Below, piece by piece: positions 22,708 through 34,000 of a stretch of 64,000 nt of DNA; position 1 is the stretch's first letter, and each line of letters opens with the position of its first letter. Origin of the DNA: Aselliscus stoliczkanus (taxonomy: Eukaryota > Chordata > Mammalia > Chiroptera > Hipposideridae); assembly GCA_033961575.1 (NCBI GenBank), contig CM066732.1, positions 55,124,001 through 55,188,000 of the forward strand, in the 5' to 3' direction. The notes below the pieces were generated by a model that saw only the letters and a program-made list of their open reading frames with translations, was not told where the DNA came from and searched no databases. Position numbers and translations under genes: made by a program.

Positions 22708-25700
22708 AATCATGGCTCTGGTAAGGATTTTGGAGAATCGGCGCCTGAGTGCTTTCTCTCCACTGGAAATCTGTTCTGAAGTGGAGCTGTTGAGGTTCAC
22801 TGCACCTCCACTTCCCACCTGTATGATGGGGTGGTGCTTGCCCTTAACGAAATGTCAGTAAGCTCAGATGTGAGGATAAATAGACAGAAACACACATGAA
22901 AATCTGTAGGTGTGGCTTCCGGGTCTGCAGCAGCTACCATTAGGATCAAAGACTCCTTCCAAAATGCCTGTCAAGGTCAGAGTCCTCATGGCTGCGGGCT
23001 CCTAGACTCCCTGGGCACCTGAACACACGCGTGTGTGTGCTGACAGCCGGACTCCGTCTCACCGAGGCCCACATGAAGACTAAGTCCGCGCTGGTGTTTG
23101 GGCCACGCAAGTATCCAATATGCAGGGAGCGCTGTGCATCGCTGATCCCACCACAAAACAGAGGCTCAGATGTAACCATTGGGTGAAGCCATGATTAATA
23201 TTTTAGAATCAGTTGGTGGGGGAAAATGTACTAAGTGCTTTTATGCCAAGTTGGCCGATTCAAAAAGGCTTTTATTGTGAATAAAAGGTGATATTTGAGG
23301 TTTTCCATTTGGTTTGCCGAGATGCATGTGGCATGGCTCCCAGGGGGTACAGTGTGGAGGGAGGTGACTTCCAAAGGTTACACCATAGAATTTATACAAA
23401 AGTGTATTATTCAAGAACAGTAACAGAAAATATAATAAACAGCTTTCATAAATGGACAAAAGAAGCATGGGGGAAGCAATATGAATCCTGGTGACTGCAG
23501 TGCATTTATTCAACGCGACCTCTGTACCAGAGTTTTGGTCCTGTTATTAATTAATTAATTCATTCATTCATTCATAATTATTTGACGTTATCAATGTCAG
23601 ACCATGGTCCTCTCCTCCTTACTCACTTCCTGCGACATAATAAGTAAATTTATGAGTTTGCCCAGCTTTATCTGATCCATGGCAGTTGGGGTAGTGCCCA
23701 CTCCTAGCCTGTGAGCTGTCACAGAGCTGCCCTCAGTGGGAGCCCAGAAAATATAGTCCATTTCTGAGAATCTTTGGACAAAACTTTAAAAACGTTTCCC
23801 AGGCTTCCTGGTGTGTCAGCCCTTCTCCCAGGGTTTTCGCATGGGCTTCACATGGTTCATTTGCCTCCAGCGATAGGTTTGGGTCCCCCTTTCTCCTGCT
23901 CAGGAGCTGCCCTTTTGGAGTTCCCTGGATCCTCTCTCACAGGGCCCTGGGCTTAGCTGAGTGTCCACGGGAATGGCAGCTTCCTGACTGGATGGTTGAG
24001 TCGGGATCTGCTTGAAATGCACAGATGCCAGCTTGGCTCTGATGTAGATTCACCGTTCTGGTGGGAGAATGGGGGGGCATGGCTTTCCCTACCCCGTTGC
24101 CAATGACTGTCACCCCGACTCTCCCCTTCTCCAACGTGGCGAAGAACAGGGCCACCTACACTCTTTATAAAAGCCCTAAATCCACATTAGAAACACAAGT
24201 CTCAGTTGTCCTTCCACAAACCCAGGGCCTTCACCTGTAGGAGAGTCGGCCACGCCCTGAAGGTGACATTGGGTGGCAGGGGCTGGGGTGGGGTGGCGCT
24301 GCTCAGTCCTTCTCCAGCCTGTCAGTCAGGCTGAGGGCCTTCTGCTCACATTCATGCTCTTCTGGGCATGGTGGCAAGTGGGCTTCTCTGGGGTGTCATT
24401 CGTTCTTAACCCCAAAGCCTACAGCTGTGCACATTGGCCTTTGCAAGTGGGCACGTTGGTCCAATTCAGCCTTGTGTCACGGGCAACAGTAGATACAAAA
24501 GGAGTAGAAACTGGACCCAGAAGTGTATAGTTCTCTCAAACAGGCAAGGTGAAGCAGGCAGATAGTAATTCAGCTCTATAAACAGTTCGCGCCTGCCTGC
24601 TCTGTGCCATGGAGGTCTTGGCGCCAGCGGTACCCTGATGGCCATGCTTTCCGCCTCAAGAACTCACAGGCAGCCAGAGGGACCAGTCCATATACAGCGG
24701 CCCACAAAGCAGGCAGAGCCTTGAAAACGAGGGGGTTTGGCCAGAGGGTAGCAGAGCAAGGGAGTGAAGACCCTGCAAAATGCAGCCTTTGCAGAGACCA
24801 CCTACTGGTCTGGTTTGGTGCGAGCAGAGGGCGCTCTCCAGGGAAGGCTGGATCGGTGGTTGGGACTGAGCTCCGAAGGCCCCAATTAGTCCTAGGGGAT
24901 ATGGCCATCAGAGATTTGGGAAATCAGAGGTGGAGGTCCTTCTTCAGGAGCTCGCTTAGGTCCCTGGGGGGACAGACGTGGGGACAGCGGGGGCGTGGAG
25001 CTCTCCTGCAGGCCAGGCAGAGTTGGCACACACTGGACCAGGTTCTCAAAGAAGGGCTTGGGGAGACAAAGAACCGACAGGTAGAGTGGATTTGTCCCGG
25101 TGGCTGGGAGGGAGGGGACAGGCTGGCCCGCCAAGACAGAAGCCATTCGGTGGAAAGGTGAGCTTTGGTGACGCGTTTGCTGGGCCTCCAGTTTCTTGGG
25201 GACCAGACTATTTGACAAAGTAGGTACAAAGGACGTCCGCTATTCCTGCTTTAGAAAAAGGGCTACATATGCTGTTTGGATGTTTTCTGGGGTAGATGGC
25301 TGGGCCCATTTATTTGCTTGTTTATTTTTCTGAGTGAATGAAACCGAGCCTTGGACCTTGACATCTCTGGGTGGCAGGTGGGACAACAGGGAGTGGCATG
25401 TCAGCAGCTTCCCAGGATGGCGGGACGCAATTGTCCCATTATAACTTCCCAACCAGACACACTAGCGGCTCCTCCAATGGCAGAAACATATGCCTGTCTG
25501 CTCTGCCCCAGAACAGGGAAATCAGGCGCGGGGGAAAAACGAACTCTGCTCTGCTCGGAGCCCTTATAGAAAAGTTTGCTGTCAAGGGTTCCCTTCAAAA
25601 TCTAACTTGTTTAAAGTGACGGGCCTGCCTGATACCCTCCATCGCCTGCCCAGGAAGCCCCGGCTCCCACAGACGCCCCCAGCTTAGCAGTCCAGCTCCC

Positions 25701-25919
25701 CCACGAGTGACGCTGGGGTGACACCGCTCCGTGGCTCTTGCCATGCTGTGTTTGCTCATCAGTGCAGAGGTCCTGAGGGGATGAGACGCAGGCCAGCGTC
25801 CACCTGGAGGGACTTGGGGCTTTCCCTCACGTCCAGCGGCAGGCAAGGCCCGTCCAGAGTTCGGACCTCCTGCTGCCTGCTTGTGTGCCGCCTATGAGCT
25901 GAGAATGCTTTTTACTTTT
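22708..25919. other. Presumed intronic sequence
   Basis: No exon is recognised. A short stretch near 22800-22875 resembles a badly decayed MIR. A small ATTA/ATTC simple repeat lies at about 23545-23580. The rest is unassigned. Confidence 0.4.
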
Positions 25920-26007
25920 TTAAAAGATTGGAAACAAAACCAAAGCAACAATACTATTTATGACACATGAAAATTATATGGAATTCAAATTTCAGTGTCC
26001 ATAAATA

Positions 26008-26085
26008 TTGGGTTGTAGGGAAAGTCATGACGTCTTTTTTTGTTTTTTGTTGCAAAAATGATTCATGACTTTTCTGACAACCCAA
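26008..26085. mobile_element. 78-bp palindromic mariner-like MITE
   Basis: The left end TTGGGTTGTAGGGAAAGTCA (26008 onward) is matched by the reverse complement of the right end, which reads TTGGGTTGTCAGAAAAGTCA back from 26085. The terminal inverted repeats therefore run about 25 bp and leave only a short T/A-rich centre. A TA dinucleotide lies immediately left of the element (26006-26007), as expected for Tc1/mariner insertion. The right flank is TC, so the second TA may have mutated. The element has no coding capacity. It sits 350 bp upstream of the terminal exon. Confidence 0.7.
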
Positions 26086-26412
26086 TCATTTTTTGATTTT
26101 CGGTGATAGAAAGTTGGTAATGCGTTTCTCCTCTTGTCAGATAAGTGCCTACACATTGTCTCGATTTTGCCTCTTGACCTGCGAAGCCTACGCTATTCAC
26201 CCGCCTCACTTCCCATGAAAGCGTCCCAGGTGTTGGGACCTCTCTTTGCCGTCACCCAGGAGAAACCCCGGGTGGGATAAACATAGCGACTGTCCCCGAG
26301 GTGTTGTTATGACTGCGTAACCCAGCGGCTACCCAGCCAGAGAGATGCGCGGGCCACGCAGCCCTGGCACGCGGACGGGGTCGCGAACCGCGGTCGGGCC
26401 CGAGCGCAGCGC

Positions 26413-26438
26413 TGACCGGCCGCTCTTTGTGCCCGCAG
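26413..26438 (+). promoter_or_regulatory. 3' splice acceptor of the terminal exon
   Basis: A short pyrimidine-rich tract (CCGCTCTTTGTGCCCGCAG) ends in AG at 26437-26438 immediately before the zinc-finger coding frame. Splicing here leaves GT as the last two bases of a split codon. A G from the preceding exon would give Gly, which fits the usual TG-(E/H)-(K/R)-P-F inter-finger linker running into HRPF. Confidence 0.8.
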
Positions 26439-26668
26439 GTCACCGGCCTTTCCAGTGTCGTTACTGCCCCTACAGCGCCTCCCAGAAGGGGAACCTGAAG
26501 ACGCACGTGCTCTGCGTCCATCGCATGCCTTTCGACAACAGCCAGTACCCCGACCGCCGCTTCAAGCGCTCCCGAGTGGACTCCGAGGCTCCGGGCGGCT
26601 TGGAGGACGCGAAGGCGGGGAGCTGCGCGGAGCCCGCGGCGGGGGGCGCCCGGGGGGACCGGCCCTGA
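26439..26668 (+). CDS. Terminal coding exon of a C2H2 zinc-finger protein (partial)
   Basis: This is the last coding exon of a zinc-finger gene, probably a DNA-binding nuclear regulator. It completes a split codon and then encodes 75 residues to a TGA at 26666-26668. It opens with a linker-type HRPF and one complete classical finger of pattern C-X2-C-X12-H-X4-H, whose helix side reads SQKGNLKTH. A block MPFDNSQYPDRRFKRSRVDSE-like follows; its basic core RRFKRSR may be a nuclear-localisation signal. The tail is Ala/Gly/Glu-rich and low in complexity, and looks less constrained. The frame is intact and CpG-rich. The linker implies at least one more finger in the upstream exon, which lies outside the window. 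The SQKGNLK-type finger is reminiscent of those in the ZNF217/ZNF516/ZNF536 group and of the KGNLKTH fingers of SALL proteins, but I cannot match this C-terminus to a named gene, so no symbol is given. Confidence 0.85.
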
Positions 26669-26786
26669 GCGGGGGCGCCCTGCACGGCTAGGGCCGTGGC
26701 CTGGTGGGGAGCTGCTGGCGCAGCCCCAGGGAACATCATGCACACCCCCCGCTAGTGTACAGAGCATTTAAAACAAAATTAAAAAG

Positions 26787-26818
26787 ATATCTATCTCTCT
26801 ATCTCTCTATATATATTA
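26787..26818. repeat. Short (CTATCTCT)n / TA microsatellite in the 3' UTR
   Basis: About 32 bp of CTAT/CTCT words run into TATATATAT just after the stop codon. It is likely to vary in length between individuals. Confidence 0.8.
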
Positions 26819-28227
26819 CAAAAGGTCCCCAGCCCTTGACCATGGCTGCTAAACTGTTACCTGGCAACGGGAACTTGCAAACCACGCAGGTTGGGGGGCA
26901 GGGGGCCCCAGACGGGCCTGGTGTCCTGTGCGCTCCGCTCTGGGGAGCTGGGGGCCCTTCCAGCCCCGGCGTGGTCTTCGTCCAAAACTCATGCTCTTAG
27001 CTGAAAAACGATACCATCTCAGTGCTTTAGTGCCGCCTAAGATGGAGGGGCTGCGTTTTCTTGTTGAGAACACCTCTGTCATCTGACACCAGCTGCTGTC
27101 ATTTGCCTAGCACCCTAATGACACGTGCAGGGAGGCAGCCGCGGTGCCAGTCAGGCTGGAGCGCCCACTGCAGAGAAAATCAATTCCCGTGGCGTGGGGA
27201 CTGCACTCTCGCAGAAACCTTAGCCGGCCCCGCGCTGCAAACGATTGCCATCCTAAACGTGCATTTGTAAAATCCACAGCCAAACGAATCAATGGTCAGG
27301 AAGTGTCTGCAGACAAATGCCCACTGCAGGCTTGATGAGTAATTCCTTTTTTTAGATCCAATTGCAGTATTGGGGGAAACGCTTTTTTCTTGTCCTTTTT
27401 TTTTTTTTTTAATTTTTGGATTAAAAAAGGTGGCTAATAAAAAAACAATTAGGGCAACATTCTATAAAATGTTGTTTAGAAAAACTAGCCAATCCTATCC
27501 ATAGAAGGTGCTGGTGAGAAATGGCAATATATGTAATAATAGAAAGATTGTTCTTTATTATGATTTTTTTAAGATTTTACTTGAATGAAGGCTGCTCTGG
27601 TCCTTGTTATTAGATTTTTTTTTTCTTTTCATGTGTTAGTTTTTGTGAGTGTCACCAGACATGAAGCAAGATTCTTCTCCAGCAAGCTCTTATGAAACAG
27701 CTTGTATTAACGTAGGAATGCAAGCAGCCTTCTCTCTGTGGCTAAGGGAGAAGAGTGTTGGAGTTAAAAATGTCTGTTTTTGTAAAACAAATGTGTTCTA
27801 TATTTTTGTAGATCTTAGATTTTTCTACTGATTGGATACTCCAAATTTATCAAGTTTTGCTCCACCCAGAGGGAGATTTTGAGGGCCAGTAATGAAACAC
27901 TTAACTCATGTTTGTTTTTTGTTTTTTTAAACCAATGGTTGAAGGAGACTAGTAGTTAAGGGTTTGTTCTTCAATCTGCTAGAATAGCGAAAAGGTTCAG
28001 CCTCTTAACTTGCTTCCTCTGAGTGACACGAAACCGGTGCTGTTGCTTGTGATGGTTGAGAAGAAAAGAAGTAATAACTTCTAAAACAAAGTCATTCAGA
28101 CTTAAAAAAAAAAAAAAAAAAAAAGTCGATATTTCCTTGCAGGCTGGGCGCACAGAATGAAACCCCAGGGCCTTAAAAACTTCAGCTCTACAGCAGTTTA
28201 CAAAAATACTAAACTGCAATCAATGTA

Positions 28228-28233
28228 AATAAA
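28228..28233 (+). terminator. Internal poly(A) signal AATAAA
   Basis: A canonical hexamer within the AT-rich 3' UTR, about 1.56 kb past the stop codon. It could give a shorter mRNA isoform by alternative polyadenylation. Use is not demonstrated. Confidence 0.4.
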
Positions 28234-29229
28234 ATGCTTCTCTATCCTGAGACCAGAAGGACTCTCAGGCTAATAAGAAATCCAGTTTGCATATGCTGTC
28301 GAGAGGGTGTCACCCACCCCAGGTTGCAGTGTAAACGAGGTCGCCCTGCAACCTGGGCCCATCTGGCATAGACAAGCTGCTTTCTTGTTTTTCTAGAATA
28401 GTTCTCACTGCCTTACTTAAATCGAGTTGATAAACTTAATGCAACTGTTTCTATGATCCTAGAGAAAGGACTGAAATGTTATTGCGAACTTTCTGACTGT
28501 AGTAAGCTTTAGGATTTTAACTGCACTGCTGTGTTTGGTGACTGTGCCGGTCGCTTGCTTTCTGTGTGTTTGCCCCGCCTTTGGTATCTTAGCAAAGAAA
28601 AATGCATATTAAAAAAAAAAAGAAAAGAAGATAAAAAAAGGAAAAAGGAAAAAAACACAAAAACAAAACGCGAGCCACATTCCATTCCCGGCTTTTTGGG
28701 AGCTCCTTCGGTATTCTTTCATGTCTTCTGAGCATCGTCAGATGCAACAGGCAATAATTCTGTTTGTGACACTGGGAACAGCCCCTCTTCTTTGTGGCGT
28801 GTGTGTTGACTCCATTTTGTCCAGTGATGCCGTCCCTTTCCCCTCTGACACAGGCCTTCCTTCCAGAACATTTGTAACTTGTAATACAAACAAGTGACAG
28901 CCGCAGTGATGCAGTGTCAGTTTCTGAATGTCATCAGGTTCTCCTATCTAAACATGTCAAGTTTCCCCTGTAACTTCTGTAGTCTGTGATGCTGGTCAGG
29001 ATACTGTCTACATTCCTACACAAAGGAAAATCTATCTTGGAGGAAATCCGAGATCAATAGAGTAGAGGATTTTGTTGCTATGCTTGTAACAAGTAGAAAA
29101 CTTTGTATTTAAAGTTTATTCTTGGTCATTATTTATTATTATAATACATCAGTTGACAGAACTTTATTCTGGTATAGAAAGTATTAAAAGTTGTTTTTTC
29201 AGCAATGACTGTTTTCTTTCTGCTGTTAG

Positions 29230-29235
29230 AATAAA
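29230..29235 (+). terminator. Poly(A) signal AATAAA (proximal of a pair)
   Basis: A canonical hexamer 46 bp upstream of a second one. Together they mark the most probable end of the zinc-finger transcript. Confidence 0.45.
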
Positions 29236-29275
29236 ATGTCTTTGAAGCAGTCCAGTTCTATCCAGTGTTTCATGC

Positions 29276-29281
29276 AATAAA
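29276..29281 (+). terminator. Poly(A) signal AATAAA (distal, probable transcript end)
   Basis: A canonical hexamer in the context GCAATAAAACC. Cleavage would be expected at about 29295-29310, followed by T-rich sequence. After this point the sequence loses its uniform AT-rich UTR character. Confidence 0.55.
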
Positions 29282-29300
29282 ACCTCTACCTCTGGATAAA

Positions 29301-30329
29301 AGCAAACATCTTTTCCTATTCACTTACGTTTACTAGGAGGAGGAAAACATATTTTTTGCAGCTTCGTCAGACTTGGGCAAATCGCACTTAGGAAAAAAAA
29401 AAAAAAAGCCCTGCAGTGTTCTGGGCAGAGGGTCCCCACCGCCTTGAGGAGTTTAAGCTGAATGGCTCTCTCTGCAGTATAAGCAGTGTGCGTGCGTGAT
29501 TGCATGCGTGTGCATGTGTGCACACACGTGTGCATGTGTATATCTCTGTGTATGCATACACATGTGTATGTGTGAACTGTTTCTGCAAAAGCTCACAGAC
29601 ATCAGTTTCAGTAAGGTAAAATCTTTGGAAATATGAATGCTCCTCGTATTACAATAATTACAATAATTATATAAGACACTTAAAGCATTGGGATCCATTA
29701 GTCCCCCTTACTGGTAGAAAGTGTTTTTTAAAAAATCATTAAATGCAAGGAAGTCTTTTACCTCCAAATTATCAGAGGATAATCTAAATTATTCTTCTAG
29801 AAGTAAAGGAAATGAACAAAGAATAATGAGGGCTGCAGCGCTGGGGCTGCTGGAAAACAGAACTCGACGCTGGCTGGAGAGGGTTTGGATCCGAAGGGTC
29901 CCATGCGCAGCTCAGGGATCGGAGGGCCTGCAGAAATGCGCCAGCACAGCATCCGCCTGCGTGTCGGACTTCGTAAGTCACCACATTTCTTTCAGGATGC
30001 CAGACTGATGGTGTCTCTGGATAGGAGCGGATGACCTGATGACAGCCTCAGCTGTCACAGGCGGCGAAGGTGAGTCATGGGATTTAGGTGAGGGGCCAGG
30101 GAGTGACCCCATCAGGGAAAGGAGGCTGCCTGAGGGCTCATCACTCCACACGTGGTGACACCCCAACCCAAAGCCTCCAGGGCCAGGCGAGAGCAGGAGA
30201 CGAGGGTCTAGGGGTGCTTGGGCCTCAGCCACCCCCACCGTCATCCGAGGACCATTATCAGGGCTTCTGAATTTTCTGGGGATGCCAGATGCCTGGATTT
30301 TGTGTGAAGTCTCCCAGTTTTTAAATGTG
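29301..30329. other. Intergenic, nothing firmly recognised
   Basis: The stretch contains an A-run at about 29392-29406, a degenerate GTGT/GCAT tract at about 29487-29575 and otherwise unique sequence. No gene was found. Confidence 0.45.
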
Positions 30330-30775
30330 GGCTCAGATGTATTTTTTAAAAAACTGTAGTAAATAGATGAGCAAAATGCGGCTTATGCAAAGACTGGACC
30401 ATTCTTCAGCCATAAAAAGGAACGGACGCCAGCACAGGTGATCCGTAGGGGACCCTGGAAAACACGGTGCCCAGTGAGGAGCCAGACACACAAGGCCACG
30501 TGGTGTGTGATTCCACGGATGTGAGGAGTCCACGACAGGCGCATCCAGAGACGAAGGCGGTCAGTGGGGGCCGGGCCACGGGGGGGCGCTGAGGGAATGG
30601 GGGTGACTGCTGCTGAGACTGGGTTCTTTCTAGAGCGATAAAAAGGTTCTAAAAATACACAGCAGTGATGGTTGCCCAACTCTGAATCCACTGGAAACCA
30701 CTGAATTGTACGGTAAAAGGGTGAATTTTATGGTATGTGAATTATATCTCAATAAAGTTGTCATAAAATAAACAT
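30330..30775 (+). mobile_element. Old L1 3' end (L1M-type)
   Basis: The plus strand carries the end of L1 ORF2 in decayed form: 30400-30425 encodes HSSAIKRNG, matching the conserved YSAIKRNE-like segment. The typical old-L1 3' block follows, including CCACTGAATTGTACGGTAAA and GGTATGTGAATTATATCTCA near 30698-30750, then CAATAAAGTTGTCATAAAA. It is inactive and 5'-truncated. Confidence 0.8.
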
Positions 30776-30894
30776 AAAACTGGAAGGAGGGCTTCTGAAG
30801 AAGCATCATACACATTTCCATCAAAATATTTTGAGCTCTTTTATAGTCATAGACAATTGTCAAATTAGTACATTGTAAAGAATTATAAAATTGG

Positions 30895-31090
30895 GGGAGT
30901 GCTGACTTAGATTTGAACCCTAGCTGAACTACTCACTGGCTGCTTGATCTTGAACAGTGCAGCTGTTCTGAGTGCATTGATCCTACCTGAGAAATTATGA
31001 AATGAGATTCAGTAAAATAGGGGAATTACATGTAGGTTTTGTCAAGTACTCTACAAGTGCTAGATACTGTCACTCCTGTGGTCAGTAAGT
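30895..31090 (+). mobile_element. MIR SINE fragment
   Basis: Sense MIR words appear in order: GATTTGAACCCTAGCTGAAC, then ACTCACTGGCTGCTTGATCTTGAACA, with a more diverged 3' half. It lies just after the L1 fragment. Confidence 0.65.
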
Positions 31091-34000
31091 TCTGGATAAA
31101 TCTGAGATTGATTTCACCCCCACAGGCGCTAGTTGCTAAAAGCCTTGTGTTTCGGAGAGGCTTCCTGAGGTGCCGCTGGGGAGGGCGGGGGGTCAGGGCT
31201 CCTTTCAGACGAGAGGACCTGGGACCGCGTCTCAAAGCTTCCTTCCCAGCTCCCTCCTCTGAAAAATCAGCATCGACAACTTTCTTGTCATTCTCAGGCT
31301 GTCAGGGGGCCCCTGGGAGAGTGGGATGTGGCAGGAAAAGAATCGGTCTTGGGTTAGAGGTTACTCCACTCACTTGTTGAACAAAAGTTTACAGAGGACC
31401 TACTGTGTGTCAGGCATCGGGCTGCAGGCTGGACATACCCCCGGCAAGTCAGAGATGTCCGGGTGTCAAGCGGGCTTCAGTCTGGCCGTCACACAGACCC
31501 GCAAGATGAGACCAAGGCAAGGTGGACTTTCCAGGTGAGGGGAGAGCGCCTCTGTGGGGACAGGGATCTGACGTAGGAAGGAGGGGCTGCCAGGTAGAGA
31601 AGGGACACATGGAAAAGGCCAGGCCCGGGGTGGGGGTGGGGGCCCTCGGGCCCAGGGTCCGCCTCTCGCCACTCGGCCCGGGTAGCCACGTCCTATCCCC
31701 AGGTCTGCTTCCTGAACCGGGCCAGGCTCTTCCTGAGGTTAAATGAGGTGCTACACTGTGCGGACGGCAAGCTAGGCGGCCCCAGGCTTGAGGACTGGCC
31801 ACAAGTGCAGGCGGCAGGGGCCTGCCTGGGCCCTGGACCCGGGGCGGGGGGCCTCTGCAGACATGGGGCTTCCTGGCCCTGCGCCGAGCTCAGCCAGCAC
31901 TAGGCCGGTGGGGTAGACGCCTTCAATGGGCTCGCAGCAGCTGAGAACCGGTAGCCCTGGGGAGGCCGTCCCCTGGGGCCGAGTGGCAGGAGGCGCCAGT
32001 TCACCCTCTGGGGACAGCTTGGCCACCCTGGTGGAAGGGTAATGTCCTGATTTGCCTGGACCTGAGGGTTCCTGGGACACGCAGCCTGCAGTCCTGGGGA
32101 CACCCGAGTGGTGGTCACCTAGGACTCAGACACTGCTCCACAGGCGCACACCAGGCTAATGCTGCCTGTCACCCGGCGGGGAGGCCAGTGTGAGGCCAGC
32201 GGGGCAGCCAAGCGCTCAGACAGGGGTTTGGCTGGGCCGGACGGGCTCGCGTCCCCCCAAGGCTGAGAGGTGCCGAGGAACACAGTGCTTCCCGCCGAGC
32301 CCGCACGCAGCCGCCCTTCTGTCCATTTTGGAGAGTGACCGGTGAGTCCATCCCTCCTTCTGATGGGGCTGGGGGTTGGGGGAGGGGGTTTCCTGCAGCA
32401 CTGGTCTTCCTGGCAGCCCCGATAGGCACTGTTTGGTGCGGAAACTTCTCCAGATGATAGCCCTGCTGTCTCTTGTGGTAGGGGCTCCACACCACCCTGT
32501 TTAACATCTGTGCCGTAACCGTAGGTTACTGAAACCTCGCCTGGCGTATTGTAAGCACAACCCTAAGGACATCAGTGTTAAATATTGTGATCTTCATTTT
32601 GAGATAGAAGGGCTGGGCACGTTCCAGTGAACTAGAGAGATGTTTCCGTGGGGAAGGAAAAAAGTTCATCACATAATGCAATATTAAAAATGCCGCCCAG
32701 CTGGGCATTCCGTCTGGGGCCTGTATCGAGTTTTAATCTCTTCACCTGTTGAGAGAAGAGAGAGAGACTGAGGGAGGGAAGGAGGGAGGGGCTCATGTGA
32801 ACGGGGAAAGCACAGGCAAAGAGGAGGGGGAAAATTTAAATGATCCCAGACCGAACTGTTTTGCTGTTAATACAGAAATACAGTGCAAGACACATTTAAT
32901 GGGCTCTATTTTTTATTATACTATGCTGAATAATTAAGTTTGAAGCTAAGTGTCACATGGATTTATCTTTTAATTAAAAAAGCATGGTTCACGCATATTT
33001 GAGTGGTAGTCCAAATAAATGCAATATAGAAATTTATGTTTGTTTATCTAGGTGTTAATTACCTAGAGATTGTTCTGGATTACTTCTTTTTATAAAGTGT
33101 CATAGACTCGTGTCAGAACAAATAAAGCTTGCCCATGGAACCTTATCAATTCGCTAACTCCACTGCTGGCCCGACCTGAGGGGCGGGAGCAGGACAAACT
33201 TTGGGGATTGTTATGTGCACACATGCCCCATTCGACCCACACCAAAGCAAACAGTCGTTTTTAGAAAATATTCCTAGGACATAAAGGCACACGTATATCT
33301 TTGTTGTTTTACAGCCTCTTGTCCACAGCTATTTATAAAACATGTGATTATTTATGCTTTGGGTTATGAGAAGTTGGGCTGGGAGGGGCCATGAAGAGGG
33401 CTCCATCAATCCAGGTACCTGAGTCCGGGGAGATGGAGGCTGGGGTCCTGCAGAAAGGGCCCCGACAGGAAGTGATTTGTCAAAAATGTGTCAGCCTCCC
33501 TGCAGCTCCCAGAAAGCACAGCCAGTGGGAGAAAGAGGAGCAGCAAAGTAGAGGGTGACAGGTCACATTTTTAAGTCAAGGACACACAGCCAGCGAAGCA
33601 GAAGCCCCCACAAATGGTCCATCACACCTTGGGTCAGCTACCTGCCTGTTTCTTTATTTATAGAGTGATTTTTGGTGGTAGCTTCAGCCAGAGGGCTTCG
33701 AAGACACTGAAGGTTGGGTCCAAAGGTTCAACTTCAAAGAAATGGGCTTTCCAGGGATGGGAAGAAGTCCAAGCCATCTGGGAAAGTCTAAGTCGGGTGC
33801 ACTCCTTTGCTGGGGCTGGTGGGGGCGACCCTTACATTTTTCTGGCCTCTTTCTGCTGCCCACCCTCCGTTTGGCCCTGCCAGGTTACCTGAAAATCAGT
33901 AAAAGTAGCTGTGGAAGCCTGTTGGTTCACTGGCCTTGGTGGGTACTTCTCCCGACGTGCTGGGAGAGCAGTAGGGGACCCTGAATCCATGCTCAGCTGT

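Larger units (their letters stand above)
26669..29300 (+). other. 3' UTR of the zinc-finger gene
   Basis: Downstream of the stop codon, composition shifts from GC-rich to AT-rich and stays so until a pair of poly(A) signals at about 29.2-29.3 kb, which gives a 3' UTR of about 2.6 kb. The first 300 bp hold a TATC/CTCT microsatellite. The rest contains T15 (27396-27410), A21 (28104-28124), an A/G-rich tract (28611-28668) and ATTTA pentamers (for example 29107-29111 and 29131-29135) of the kind found in AU-rich stability elements. No transposon was recognised inside it, which fits a constrained UTR. The extent is inferred from signals, with no transcript evidence. Confidence 0.6.

Noticed and set aside
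26345..26438. Zinc-finger frame starting at the ATG at 26345
   Set aside because: The part before 26439 is intron ending in a good splice acceptor. It encodes no finger, and the downstream linker implies continuation from an upstream exon.
28531..28731. Lys-rich 66-codon frame that could be a nuclear peptide
   Set aside because: It is translation of the A/G-rich tract in the 3' UTR.
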